This document shows positions 1 through 6,540 of a stretch of 8,267 bases of DNA, piece after piece. A model generated the notes under the pieces. It was not told where the DNA came from. It did no database searches and saw nothing but the letters and a program-made list of their open reading frames with translations. The stretch spans positions 1 through 8,267 of the forward strand of contig JAHBAP020000021.1 in the NCBI GenBank assembly GCA_018500005.2, in the 5' to 3' direction. Origin of the DNA: Mycobacterium sp. (GTDB lineage: Bacteria; Actinomycetota; Actinomycetes; Mycobacteriales; Mycobacteriaceae). Positions within the stretch are counted from its first letter, which is position 1. Every line of letters starts with the position of its first letter. The translations under genes and the position numbers were made by a program.

Positions 1-108
1 TGGGCCGTAGTCCCAGGCCGACTTGGTGCCGCCGTAAATCTCGCCGGACTGGTAGACCAGGCCACGGCGCTTTGCCAGGTTGACGATGGAATCGATGACT
101 GACGCCAC
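1..108 (-). CDS. glyS: Glycyl-tRNA synthetase, N-terminal fragment (cut by window edge)
   Basis: Class II aminoacyl-tRNA synthetase that charges tRNA-Gly with glycine in the cytoplasm. Only the first 36 codons are present and the gene runs off the left edge. The translation has the GlyRS opening: 'VNLAKRRG' followed by '[15 protein letters not shown]', the conserved start of the catalytic core in the alpha2-type enzyme used by actinobacteria. I chose the GTG at 108 because it gives a start (MASVIDS...) like the mycobacterial enzymes I remember, with AGGAG 11 bases upstream. An in-frame GTG at 120 would add four residues, but it would overlap that AGGAG. The gene is divergent from zur, with 105 bases between the two starts. 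Confidence 0.93.
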   Translation of the reverse strand, partial: MASVIDSIVNLAKRRGLVYQSGEIYGGTKSAWDYGP

Positions 109-149
109 GGCGGATTGCACTCCTGTCTTAGCCGAGATCGAACCGCATC

Positions 150-155
150 AGCCTA
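150..155 (-). promoter_or_regulatory. Candidate -10 element for glyS
   Basis: On the minus strand, TAGGCT fits the TANNNT pattern of mycobacterial housekeeping -10 boxes. It would place the transcript start near 143 and leave a leader of about 35 bases that includes the AGGAG ribosome-binding site. No good -35 hexamer is visible at the usual spacing, so this rests on the -10 match and its position only. Confidence 0.28.
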
Positions 156-176
156 GGCGACCCCTGGTTCAGTGCT

Positions 177-205
177 TTGACACGGCTGCGGGCCCGTGAA
201 ATCGT
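177..205 (+). promoter_or_regulatory. Candidate zur promoter
   Basis: A perfect TTGACA lies at 177-182. With 17-base spacing, the hexamer at 200-205 is AATCGT, which keeps the key second A and last T of TANNNT. A start of transcription about 7-9 bases further on would fall at or next to the ATG at 214, giving a leaderless mRNA, which is common in mycobacteria. This agrees with the lack of a convincing ribosome-binding site before the ATG. The -10 is weak, so the transcription start is inferred. Confidence 0.42.
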
Positions 206-231
206 AACTGGAAATGGTTTCCGATAGCGAT
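201..231 (+). promoter_or_regulatory. Palindromic operator candidate over the zur start (possible Zur box)
   Basis: The core at 210-222 is GGAAATGGTTTCC: two perfect 5-base arms (GGAAA/TTTCC) around a 3-base centre, with the start codon ATG at 214-216 inside it. Outer arms ATCG (201-204) and CGAT (228-231) share the same centre at 216, as does an A/T pair at 207 and 225. AT-rich palindromes of the type GAAAATnATTTTC are the known operators of Fur-family zinc regulators in actinobacteria. The match in form and position suggests zur represses its own gene by covering the transcription start. Binding is inferred, not shown. Confidence 0.45.
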
Positions 232-633
232 CCGCGCTCGGCAGGTACCGGCGTGCGCGCGACGCGGCAGCGCGGTGCGGTGATCGCTCTGCTCGACACC
301 GTCGAAGAGTTTCGATCGGCCCAGGAGTTGCACGACGAACTGCGTCGGCGCGGGGAGAACATCGGCCTGACGACGGTCTATCGGACCCTGCAGTCACTGG
401 CGGCCGCCGAACTGGTCGACATGGTGCGCACCGACACCGGCGAGTCGGTGTACCGGCGGTGCGCCGGACCGCATCACCACCATCATCTGGTCTGCCGCGA
501 ATGCGGTTCGGCGGTCGAGGTCAGCGGCCGGGAGGTTGAAGCGTGGGCCGCCGAAATCGCTGCAGCGCATGGATTTTCCGATGTGAGCCACACCATCGAG
601 TTGTTCGGGACCTGTGCGGACTGCCGGACTTAG
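214..633 (+). CDS. zur: Zinc uptake regulator Zur (FurB), Fur family
   Basis: Zinc-dependent DNA-binding repressor of zinc uptake and zinc-free ribosomal protein genes; acts as a cytoplasmic dimer. The product has 139 residues; I recall about 130 for M. tuberculosis FurB. Residues about 14-85 form the Fur winged helix, with the recognition region 'NIGLTTVYRTLQSL' at 49-62. Residues 87-91 are a five-histidine run followed by C94-x-x-C97; a second pair, C134/C137, closes the C-terminus. These four cysteines should hold the structural zinc. D69, C83 and the His run are the likely sensing ligands, with H119 possible. The ATG at 214 was chosen because it precedes the conserved 'GVRATRQR' by 13 residues and fits a leaderless start. 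The mycobacterial partner gene smtB is not next to it. Its stop is one base from the stop of the convergent gene at 635. Confidence 0.95.
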   Translation: MVSDSDPRSAGTGVRATRQRGAVIALLDTVEEFRSAQELHDELRRRGENIGLTTVYRTLQSLAAAELVDMVRTDTGESVYRRCAGPHHHHHLVCRECGSAVEVSGREVEAWAAEIAAAHGFSDVSHTIELFGTCADCRT

Positions 634-634
634 A

Positions 635-1021
635 TCACGCGACCAAAGCCCGACGAAGCTCCGCGCCACCGTCGAGCACAATCGGCACCAAGATCTGCAG
701 GGCGGGCGCGGCCACCCCGGCCGGAAAGTTGTAGCGCAGCATCACCGTGGCGCGGCCACCGGAGTCCTCGGTCATCGTGACGGTGCCGAACATCGCGCGA
801 CTGGCCTCCTGCGCCACCCGCTGGCGCAGTTCGGATGTGCAAAGCAGGTCCCAGGCCAGCACCTGGGTCAGCGAGATGATTTCCAGACTCTCGGCGATCG
901 GCAGCGTTCGAAGCGCCGCGACGGTGCCGTCATGGCGCACGGTCAGAGCGCCGTCCGCTTCGACCTCGACCTCGAGGACCTGCCCGAGGACGTCGGCAAG
1001 AATCGCTTCGCTCGGTTTCAT
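635..1021 (-). CDS. Conserved hypothetical protein, Rv2360c-like
   Basis: A 128-residue protein of unknown function that lies downstream of uppS, as I recall for Rv2360c of M. tuberculosis. It has no signal peptide, membrane segment or cysteine pairs. The pattern of an early strand ('VLEVEVEADGALTVRHDG', residues 15-32), a middle stretch with 'LTQVLAWDL' (51-59), a strand pair around 'GTVTM...ATVMLRYNF' (79-99) and a C-terminal helix reminds me of the YbjN/CesT-like chaperone fold. This is a tentative structural impression. The ATG at 1021 has a strong GGAGG about 9 bases upstream. The gap to the uppS stop is 43 bases, so it is probably cotranscribed with recO and uppS. A longer open frame continues upstream, but that part is a shadow of uppS. 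Confidence 0.85.
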   Translation of the reverse strand: MKPSEAILADVLGQVLEVEVEADGALTVRHDGTVAALRTLPIAESLEIISLTQVLAWDLLCTSELRQRVAQEASRAMFGTVTMTEDSGGRATVMLRYNFPAGVAAPALQILVPIVLDGGAELRRALVA

Positions 1022-1064
1022 TGTCCGCCTCCTCCTCGGGCCGGGGGCCCGCATCGTCACCGGA

Positions 1065-1979
1065 CTACGCGCTGCCGAAGCGGCGGTTGCGGTTGACGTA
1101 CTCCTCGCAGGCCGCCCACAGGTCACGCCGGTCGTAATCCGGCCAGAGCTTGTCCTGGAAGACGTACTCGGCATAAGCGGCCTGCCAGAGCATGAAGTTA
1201 CTCGCCCGCTGTTCCCCGGAGGTGCGGATGAACAGGTCGACGTCGGGAATATCGGGGCGGTGCAGATGCTCGGAGATGGTGTGTTCGTTGACCCGTTCCG
1301 GATCGATCCGGCCGGCTGCCGCCTCACGGGCGATCTGCCGCGCCGCCTCGGCGATCTCCGCACGCCCGCCGTAGTTGACGCAGTAGTTCACCGTGATGAC
1401 GTCGTTGCCGACGGTCATCTGCTCGGCGATGTCGAACTCCTTGATCACGCTGCGCCACATCCGGGCCCGCGAACCCACCCAACGCATATTCACGCCCATG
1501 ATGTCGAGGTTCTCCCGGCGCCGGCGCACCACCTCGCGGTTGAAGCCCATCAGGAACCGGACCTCGTCGGCGCTGCGCCGCCAGTTCTCGGTGGAGAATG
1601 CGTACACACTCAGGTGCTTGATGCCGATTTCGATTGCGCCACAAGTGATGTCGATAAGAACCGCCTCGCCCATCTTGTGGCCCTCGGTACGGCTCAATCC
1701 GCGCTGGGTGGCCCACCTGCCGTTGCCGTCCATGACGATGGCGACGTGCCGGGGCAGTTGGCCGGCCGGGATGGCCGGCGGGACGGCCTTGGACGGGTGC
1801 TGGGGGGGCCGGCGCGGACCGCCGTCGGGCGCAGCCGGTAACGCGGGGAAGACCACCGGCCAGGTGGACGTGTCGGGAAAGATCGGGTAGCCGTCAGGCG
1901 CCGGGGGAAGTTGCGGATACGCCTCCCTGCGCCTGCGCTCAGCCCCCCGCCAGGAGCTGGCCACCCGGTCCATCGCCAT
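1065..1979 (-). CDS. uppS: Long-chain (decaprenyl) diphosphate synthase, cis-prenyltransferase
   Basis: Cis-prenyltransferase that condenses isopentenyl diphosphate units onto an allylic primer to make the C50 polyprenyl diphosphate used as lipid carrier for peptidoglycan, arabinogalactan and lipoarabinomannan. The product has 304 residues. Residues about 20-70 form a proline-rich extension ([15 protein letters not shown]) typical of the mycobacterial enzyme and absent from short bacterial UppS. The catalytic core begins at '[13 protein letters not shown]' with catalytic D84, then FSTENW (128-133), and [11 protein letters not shown] (248-258) whose arginines bind the IPP phosphate. The ATG at 1979 has AGGA eight bases upstream; an ATG at 1973 is possible. 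The start lies 41 bases inside the 3' end of recO, so the two are likely translationally linked. A run of seven C residues (minus strand) lies in the proline-rich part. Confidence 0.96.
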   Translation of the reverse strand: MAMDRVASSWRGAERRRREAYPQLPPAPDGYPIFPDTSTWPVVFPALPAAPDGGPRRPPQHPSKAVPPAIPAGQLPRHVAIVMDGNGRWATQRGLSRTEGHKMGEAVLIDITCGAIEIGIKHLSVYAFSTENWRRSADEVRFLMGFNREVVRRRRENLDIMGVNMRWVGSRARMWRSVIKEFDIAEQMTVGNDVITVNYCVNYGGRAEIAEAARQIAREAAAGRIDPERVNEHTISEHLHRPDIPDVDLFIRTSGEQRASNFMLWQAAYAEYVFQDKLWPDYDRRDLWAACEEYVNRNRRFGSA

Positions 1980-2748
1980 GCTGGATATCCTGCCTGAAGA
2001 GTTCGGTTGGTTGAGCGTTGACCCGCTCGACGAGCGGCAGTGTCCGCAGTTGGCGTTCCAGGTGCCATTGCAGATGCGCGGCCACCAGCCCGCTTGCCTG
2101 CCCGCGGTGGGACGACGAAGATGCCTCCGCGACGGTCCAGTCGCCCTCGTAGAGCGCGGCCATCAGGTCCAGCACCGCCTGCGGCGGGGTTACCGACCCG
2201 GACGGCCGGCAGTGCATGCATACGCTTCCGCCGGCGGCAATATGGAAGGCGCGGTGCGGTCCGGGCTGGGCGCAGCGCGCGCACTCGGTCAGCGAGGGCG
2301 CCCAACCGGCGATCCCCATGGCCCGCAGCAGATAGGCGTCGAGCACCAGTTCGCGGGACCGGGTGCCGTCGGCGACCGCCCGCAGCGCCCCGACGGTCAA
2401 CCGGTGCAGCGCCGGGACGGGGGCGCGTTCCTCCCCGGCCAGCCGTTCAGCGGTCTCCAGGACCGCGCACGCGGAGGTGTAGCGGCCGTAGTCGCAGACG
2501 ATGTCGGTGGCGAAGGCGTCGATCGAGACGACCTGGGTGACGATGTCCAGGTTGCGGCCGGGATGGAGTTGGACGTCGATATGGGCGAACGGCTCCAGCC
2601 GGGAACCGAACTTACTGCGGGTGCGGCGAACCCCCTTGGCGACCGCACGGACCAGTCCGTGGTCGCGAGTGAGCAGGGTGACGATCCGGTCGGCTTCGCC
2701 GAGCTTGTGCTGGCGCAGCACGACCGCCCGGTCCCGGTACAGCCGCAT
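1939..2748 (-). CDS. recO: DNA repair protein RecO
   Basis: Mediator of recombinational repair. RecO binds single-stranded DNA and SSB, works with RecR to load RecA on gapped DNA, and anneals complementary strands. The product is 269 residues, the usual actinobacterial length. Residues 1-80 form the OB fold ('[20 protein letters not shown]', then '[12 protein letters not shown]' at 31-42). The helical part carries the zinc site C156-x-x-C159 ... C177-x-x-C180. The ATG at 2748 starts the family's usual '[12 protein letters not shown]'. A modest GGTGAG lies about 12 bases upstream. recO is the first gene of the recO–uppS–hypothetical unit and diverges from the unknown gene at 2928. Confidence 0.96.
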   Translation of the reverse strand: MRLYRDRAVVLRQHKLGEADRIVTLLTRDHGLVRAVAKGVRRTRSKFGSRLEPFAHIDVQLHPGRNLDIVTQVVSIDAFATDIVCDYGRYTSACAVLETAERLAGEERAPVPALHRLTVGALRAVADGTRSRELVLDAYLLRAMGIAGWAPSLTECARCAQPGPHRAFHIAAGGSVCMHCRPSGSVTPPQAVLDLMAALYEGDWTVAEASSSSHRGQASGLVAAHLQWHLERQLRTLPLVERVNAQPTELFRQDIQHGDGPGGQLLAGG

Positions 2749-2927
2749 CGCGCCAGTGTCTCACCGTGGTAGGACATCATCGAGGACGCGCGCCGGTCCC
2801 GGGAGGGCAAACACTGGCCGCGAGTCGCAAAAACCCCCGCAAAAAAGTGTGCGTTCGGTGCCGGTGGTTGCACTTACCTGTAAGCGCGGCCCATCAGCGG
2901 GAGCGAACACCAGTAGGGAGAACTTGC
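2749..2927. other. Divergent intergenic region between recO and an unknown gene
   Basis: 179 bases that must hold promoters in both directions. Visible items are a 16-base quasi-palindrome at 2871-2886, two direct copies of GCAAAAA at 2827-2833 and 2839-2845 (12 bases apart, flanking a run of five C), and the ribosome-binding site of the downstream gene (AGGGAG at 2915-2920). TTGCAC at 2868-2873 could be a -35 box for the plus strand, but no convincing -10 follows. No RNA gene or coding signal is seen. Confidence 0.6.
2871..2886. promoter_or_regulatory. Palindromic operator candidate
   Basis: CACTTACCTGTAAGCG has perfect 5-base arms, CTTAC (2873-2877) and GTAAG (2880-2884), around a 2-base centre. 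Outside them lie one mismatched pair (2872/2885) and one matched pair (2871/2886). TTAC-N2-GTAA is a form used by several TetR-family repressors. It overlaps a possible -35 box (TTGCAC, 2868-2873) for the gene at 2928. No regulator gene is adjacent, so the binding protein is unknown. Confidence 0.35.
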
Positions 2928-4013
2928 ATGAACACCTTCGCCGTCATCGCCGCAGCGCTGTTGATCGTGCCCGGAGGGCTGTTGATCGGGTACGGCATCC
3001 GGAACATCCTGCGATGGCGGTCGGCGTTGGATTCCTCGGCGATCTTCGAATCGTCATTTGTCGACGGTCCCCGTCCGTTCACCATTCCCGCCGACGGAGC
3101 CTATGACGTCTGGATCAAGGCCCCGCGATTCAAGCTGAACGCCTTGACCGACCGTCAACCGGAGATCAGGGCTGCGAACGGCGGCCCACCGGTGAGACTC
3201 ACTGGATCCCTCTTCCGCACCAACATGATGCGCGGTTCGGTCGTCACGATGAAGATAGCGAGCTTCAGCGCAGCGCGCGGGCCCTACATTCTCGGGCTTG
3301 TTCCCATCGCCAATGCCGCGCGATATGCGGGAATCAGCGGACTGGTGGTGCCGTTTGAGAGGAAGCTCGGACGTGCGGCGGCTTCGACGTCGTGGCCCAA
3401 GGCCGATCCTGCCGAATGCCAACTGCAAGTTCGCGACGCGCGCAGCAACTCGATGGCATGGATATTCAAGGGGGTGCTGGCGATCTTGCTCGGTGCGTGG
3501 CTCGTCATCGGTGGCATCGTCGGGGGCGCGGCGGGCATCGCCCATGCGGACAACGACGCTGCGTCGACCCAGAGCCCCCAATGCAAGTCCAGCTCCCTGG
3601 CAGACTTCGGTCACTCGCTTGCAGCGGCCGCGGCGGGACCACCGAGCCAGGTGGCGACGAGCCTCGGTGTCAGATTGGAAACGGTGGGCCAAGATGGCCC
3701 CGGCGCTGGTCAGGAATATCGTGGCCGGCCCCTACCCGGCAGCGCCTACGCGACGATGATCGAGAACATCGACTTACGCATGGTTCCGCAACAGGACACG
3801 ATTGCCGCCTTCGTGGCGACGATGAAGCCCGACAGCTGCCATTCGATGACGAGCGTCACCGAACAGTTCGGCGAGGCCGGGGACGTCGACATCCCGCTGA
3901 TCCACCCCGGAAAGACAATCGCCCTGCGGTACCCCGTCGGCAGCCAGGCCCTGTCGTTCGGATTCGGGCCCAGCCCCGAATACCGTCTGGTGTCCGTCTC
4001 GGTAATCCGCTGA
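2928..4013 (+). CDS. Unrecognised protein with two membrane segments and an extracytoplasmic C-terminal domain
   Basis: I do not recognise this 361-residue protein. Residues 4-24 are hydrophobic (first membrane segment), followed by three arginines. Residues about 35-145 look like a beta-rich domain, with 'FTIPADGAYDVWIKAP' at 51-66. Residues 177-207 form a second hydrophobic segment, 'WIFK' then a glycine/alanine-rich core, ending in AHA-D, which is a good signal-peptidase-I site and common in mycobacterial secreted proteins. Residues 208-361 are polar, with C219 and C304 able to form a disulfide. The C-terminal half alone resembles a secreted protein joined to a membrane-anchored first half. 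The ATG at 2928 has AGGGAG seven bases upstream, a strong site. The in-frame open sequence upstream of it has no such site and lies in the intergenic region. Third-position GC is lower than in its neighbours in places. Confidence 0.82.
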   Translation: MNTFAVIAAALLIVPGGLLIGYGIRNILRWRSALDSSAIFESSFVDGPRPFTIPADGAYDVWIKAPRFKLNALTDRQPEIRAANGGPPVRLTGSLFRTNMMRGSVVTMKIASFSAARGPYILGLVPIANAARYAGISGLVVPFERKLGRAAASTSWPKADPAECQLQVRDARSNSMAWIFKGVLAILLGAWLVIGGIVGGAAGIAHADNDAASTQSPQCKSSSLADFGHSLAAAAAGPPSQVATSLGVRLETVGQDGPGAGQEYRGRPLPGSAYATMIENIDLRMVPQQDTIAAFVATMKPDSCHSMTSVTEQFGEAGDVDIPLIHPGKTIALRYPVGSQALSFGFGPSPEYRLVSVSVIR

Positions 4014-4032
4014 GATCGGACCGGGCCGCCAG

Positions 4033-4317
4033 ATGTCCTGCGAAATCTGCAGCGATACGCTCCCGTCGGCTGTGCCGATCACGACTCCGGCAATGCTGTG
4101 GAAATCGGTCGAGTGGATCCGTGCCGAAATTTCCGCCGGGCGAATTATGCGCGTTCCGGATGGCGCCGGCGGCACCTGCTTCGAGGACTTGGAGCCCGGG
4201 AACTGCTGGCCGGACTACGTTCTGCACCGCTTTCACTGCTCCGGATGCGGGGACGCTTTCGAACTCTCCTGCGAGACCTACCACGGATGCGGGGGCCAGT
4301 TGGGTCGAGTCGAGTGA
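4033..4317 (+). CDS. Small cysteine-rich protein, probable zinc-binding, function unknown
   Basis: 94 residues with eight cysteines: C3-x-x-C6, C49, C58, C69-x-x-C72, C80 and C86, plus H66, H68 and H84. The first and third groups are classic zinc-knuckle pairs, so one structural zinc held by C3/C6/C69/C72 is likely. The stretch 'FHCSGCGDAF' followed by 'CETYHGCGG' (67-88) looks conserved in character; I have an unverified impression of similar 'ETYHG-GG' tails in small uncharacterised bacterial proteins. There is no signal peptide. It starts 19 bases after the stop of the preceding gene with no clear ribosome-binding site, so it is probably read on the same mRNA. Its stop lies one base from the era stop. 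Codon use is high-GC in the third position, which supports a real gene. Confidence 0.75.
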   Translation: MSCEICSDTLPSAVPITTPAMLWKSVEWIRAEISAGRIMRVPDGAGGTCFEDLEPGNCWPDYVLHRFHCSGCGDAFELSCETYHGCGGQLGRVE

Positions 4318-4318
4318 T

Positions 4319-5221
4319 CTAGAAGCCGAGCCGGCCCAGCTGTTTGGGGTCCTGCTGCCAGTTCTTGGCCACCTTGACCCTGAGGTCCAGGAAGACCTTG
4401 GTGCCCAGCAGTTTCTCGATCTGGCGGCGGGCGGTGGTGCCGACCTCCTTGAGTCGGGCGCCGCCGCGGCCGATCACGATCCCCTTCTGGCTGTCGCGTT
4501 CCACGTAGAGGATCGCGTGCACGTCGATCAGATCCTCCCGGTCCTCCCGCGGGCTCACCTCGTCGATCACCACCGCGAGCGAATGTGGGAGTTCGTCGCG
4601 GACGCCCTCAAGAGCCGCCTCCCGGATGAGTTCGGCCATCAGGGTCTCTTCGGGCTCGTCGGTGAGTTCCCCGTCGGGGTAGTACGCCGGCCCCGGCGGG
4701 AGATGCTCGACCATCACGTCGATCAGCACGTCCACCTGGTCTCCCCTGGTGGCCGAGACCGGAACGATGGCGGCGGCGCGCTCACCCGCCAGCTCGTTGA
4801 CCGCGAGAAGTTGGGCGGCGACGCGATCCTTGGCGACCTTGTCGATCTTGGTGACGATCACGATCAGCGTCGTCCTGGGAGCCGACTCACGGATCTGCTC
4901 AAAGATCCACCGGTCCCCCGGACCGATGTCCTCGTCGGCGGGAATGCACAACCCGATCACGTCGACATCCGAATAGGTGTCGCGCACCAGGTCGTTGAGC
5001 CGTTTGCCGAGCAGTGTCCGCGGCCGATGCAGGCCCGGGGTGTCGACCAGGACGATCTGGAATTCGTCGCGGTGCACGATGCCGCGGATGGTGTGCCGGG
5101 TGGTCTGCGGGCGGTTGGAGGTGATCGCCACCTTGCTACCCACCAGCGCGTTGGTCAACGTCGACTTGCCGGTGTTGGGCCGGCCGACCAGGCAGACGAA
5201 CCCGGAGCGGAATTCGTTCAC
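4319..5221 (-). CDS. era: GTPase Era
   Basis: Ras-like GTPase with a KH domain that binds the 3' end of 16S rRNA and helps assemble the 30S subunit. The product is 300 residues, the usual length. G1 is GRPNTGKS (13-20), the G2 region PQTTRH (38-43), G3 DTPG (60-63), G4 TKID (124-127) and G5 SAT (156-158). The C-terminal KH domain has '[15 protein letters not shown]' at 247-261, ending in the family's '...QLGRLGF'. The start is GTG at 5221; its GTG overlaps the stop of the corC-like gene as GTGA, and no strong ribosome-binding site is seen, so translation is probably coupled. era is the last gene of the rsmE–phoH–ybeY–corC–era operon, which joins it functionally to YbeY. Confidence 0.97.
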   Translation of the reverse strand: MNEFRSGFVCLVGRPNTGKSTLTNALVGSKVAITSNRPQTTRHTIRGIVHRDEFQIVLVDTPGLHRPRTLLGKRLNDLVRDTYSDVDVIGLCIPADEDIGPGDRWIFEQIRESAPRTTLIVIVTKIDKVAKDRVAAQLLAVNELAGERAAAIVPVSATRGDQVDVLIDVMVEHLPPGPAYYPDGELTDEPEETLMAELIREAALEGVRDELPHSLAVVIDEVSPREDREDLIDVHAILYVERDSQKGIVIGRGGARLKEVGTTARRQIEKLLGTKVFLDLRVKVAKNWQQDPKQLGRLGF

Positions 5222-6540
5222 TTGCCGACCGCCGGAGTGCTCGCTTCGTCGTCACCCGAGCCGTCCGCGTCCGGTTCGGCCGGGCGGACGAGTACCGTGC
5301 CGATCCGCAGTCGACCGCGCGGGTCGCGCTCCCCCTCGGCTCGCAACCGCAGCCCGTGCGAGACCACCTCGGCGCCCGGCAGTGGAACGCGGCCCAGTTT
5401 GAGAGCCACCAGCCCGCCGACCGTATCGACGTCGAGATCCTCCCCGAACTCGATGTCGTAGAGTTCGCCGACATCCTCGATGGGCAGCCGGGCTGAAACC
5501 CGGAACGTCTTGTCCCCCAGTTCTTCCACCGGAGCGACCTCGTTGGTGTCGTACTCGTCGGCGATCTCGCCGACGATCTCCTCGAGCACGTCCTCGATGG
5601 TCACCAGGCCAGCGGTGGCACCGTACTCGTCGACCAGCAGCGCGATGTGGATGCGGTCGAGCTGCATCTCCTTGAGCAGATCGTCGAGTGGCTTGGAGTC
5701 CGGGATGAACACCGCCGGCCGCATCACCTCGGCGACGGTGATGTCCCGGGCCGCGGCGTCCGAGTAGTACGTCCGCCGCACCAGGTCTTTGAGGTAGATC
5801 ACCCCGAGAACGTCGTCAACGTCCTCTCCGATCACCGGCATCCGGGAGTGGCCGCTTCGGATCGCCAGCGAGGTGGCCTGCGCCGCGCTCTTGTCGCTTT
5901 CGATCCAGACCATTTCGGTTCGCGGAACCATGACCTCGCGGGCCGGGGTGTCGCCGAGTTCGAAGACCGACTGGATCATCTTGCGTTCCTCGTCGGCCAC
6001 CACTCCGCGCTGCTGAGCCAGGTCGACGACCTCACGCAGTTCGATCTCGGAGGCGAACGGCCCGTTGCGGAAACCGCGGCCGGGGGTCAGCGCGTTGCCG
6101 AGCAGGATCAGCAACCGGCTGATCGGGGCGAGTAACACCGAAATACCCTGCAGTGGAATGGCGGACGCCAGCGCAATCGGATACGCGTGCTGCCGGCCCA
6201 GGGTGCGCGGTCCGACACCGACCACCACGAAACTTGCCACGGTCATGATCACCGCCGCGCAAATCAACGCCGAATCGACGGGAAGCCGGTTATCGAGGTA
6301 GGCCACCAACAGCACGCAGGCGGTCGCCTCGCAGGCGATCCGAAGCAGCACAACAAGATTGATGTAGCGGGGCTTCTCGCGGACCACCCGGCCCAGCCGG
6401 ACCGCACCCGGGCGCTCGTCGCGGATGAGTTCGGAGACACGGGCCAGCGACACCGTGCTGATGGCGGCGTCGATGGCGGAGAACACTCCGCCCAGCAGGA
6501 TCAGGGCGATCGCGCCGGCCAGCGGCGCCAACCCGGTCAA
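5218..6540 (-). CDS. CNNM/CorC-family membrane protein with CBS pair (Rv2366c-like)
   Basis: Integral membrane protein of the DUF21-CBS-CorC_HlyC family; bacterial members act in magnesium export or tolerance, so transport of divalent cations is the best guess. The product has 440 residues. Residues about 1-150 form the DUF21 domain, with hydrophobic segments near 6-26, 60-82, 90-110 and 122-148. Two CBS domains span about 200-325 ('[12 protein letters not shown]' at 203-214; '[26 protein letters not shown]' at 301-326, the family's hallmark loop). The CorC_HlyC domain is at about 335-425, followed by an acidic tail. The start TTG at 6540 gives 'MTGLAPL', matching my recollection of the mycobacterial protein, and an in-frame TGA lies upstream in the repeat. 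The start codon sits in the last copy of a 17-bp tandem repeat. The 3' end overlaps era. Confidence 0.93.
   Translation of the reverse strand: MTGLAPLAGAIALILLGGVFSAIDAAISTVSLARVSELIRDERPGAVRLGRVVREKPRYINLVVLLRIACEATACVLLVAYLDNRLPVDSALICAAVIMTVASFVVVGVGPRTLGRQHAYPIALASAIPLQGISVLLAPISRLLILLGNALTPGRGFRNGPFASEIELREVVDLAQQRGVVADEERKMIQSVFELGDTPAREVMVPRTEMVWIESDKSAAQATSLAIRSGHSRMPVIGEDVDDVLGVIYLKDLVRRTYYSDAAARDITVAEVMRPAVFIPDSKPLDDLLKEMQLDRIHIALLVDEYGATAGLVTIEDVLEEIVGEIADEYDTNEVAPVEELGDKTFRVSARLPIEDVGELYDIEFGEDLDVDTVGGLVALKLGRVPLPGAEVVSHGLRLRAEGERDPRGRLRIGTVLVRPAEPDADGSGDDEASTPAVGK

Noticed and set aside
747..1841. Plus-strand open frame opposite uppS and the Rv2360c-like gene
   Set aside because: It is antisense to two well-supported genes, with no ribosome-binding site and no recognisable domain.
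2827..2846. Terminator or RNA element at the GCAAAAA direct repeats
   Set aside because: The copies are direct, not inverted, so no hairpin forms. Nothing links them to a known element.
2766..2927. Upstream start (ATG 2766) adding 54 residues to the unknown membrane protein
   Set aside because: The added stretch is Arg/Pro-rich, has no ribosome-binding site and covers the intergenic region with the operator candidate. The ATG at 2928 has an excellent AGGGAG site and opens with a membrane segment.
3453..4013. Independent secreted protein starting at the internal ATG (residue 176)
   Set aside because: The frame is continuous with the upstream half and no ribosome-binding site precedes this ATG. 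Kept only as a finding about domain layout.
3392..5461. Very long plus-strand open frame of 689 codons crossing several genes
   Set aside because: It runs in a wrong frame through the unknown membrane gene and antisense through era. Its low-complexity Arg/Asp/Pro composition is typical of shadow frames in high-GC DNA.
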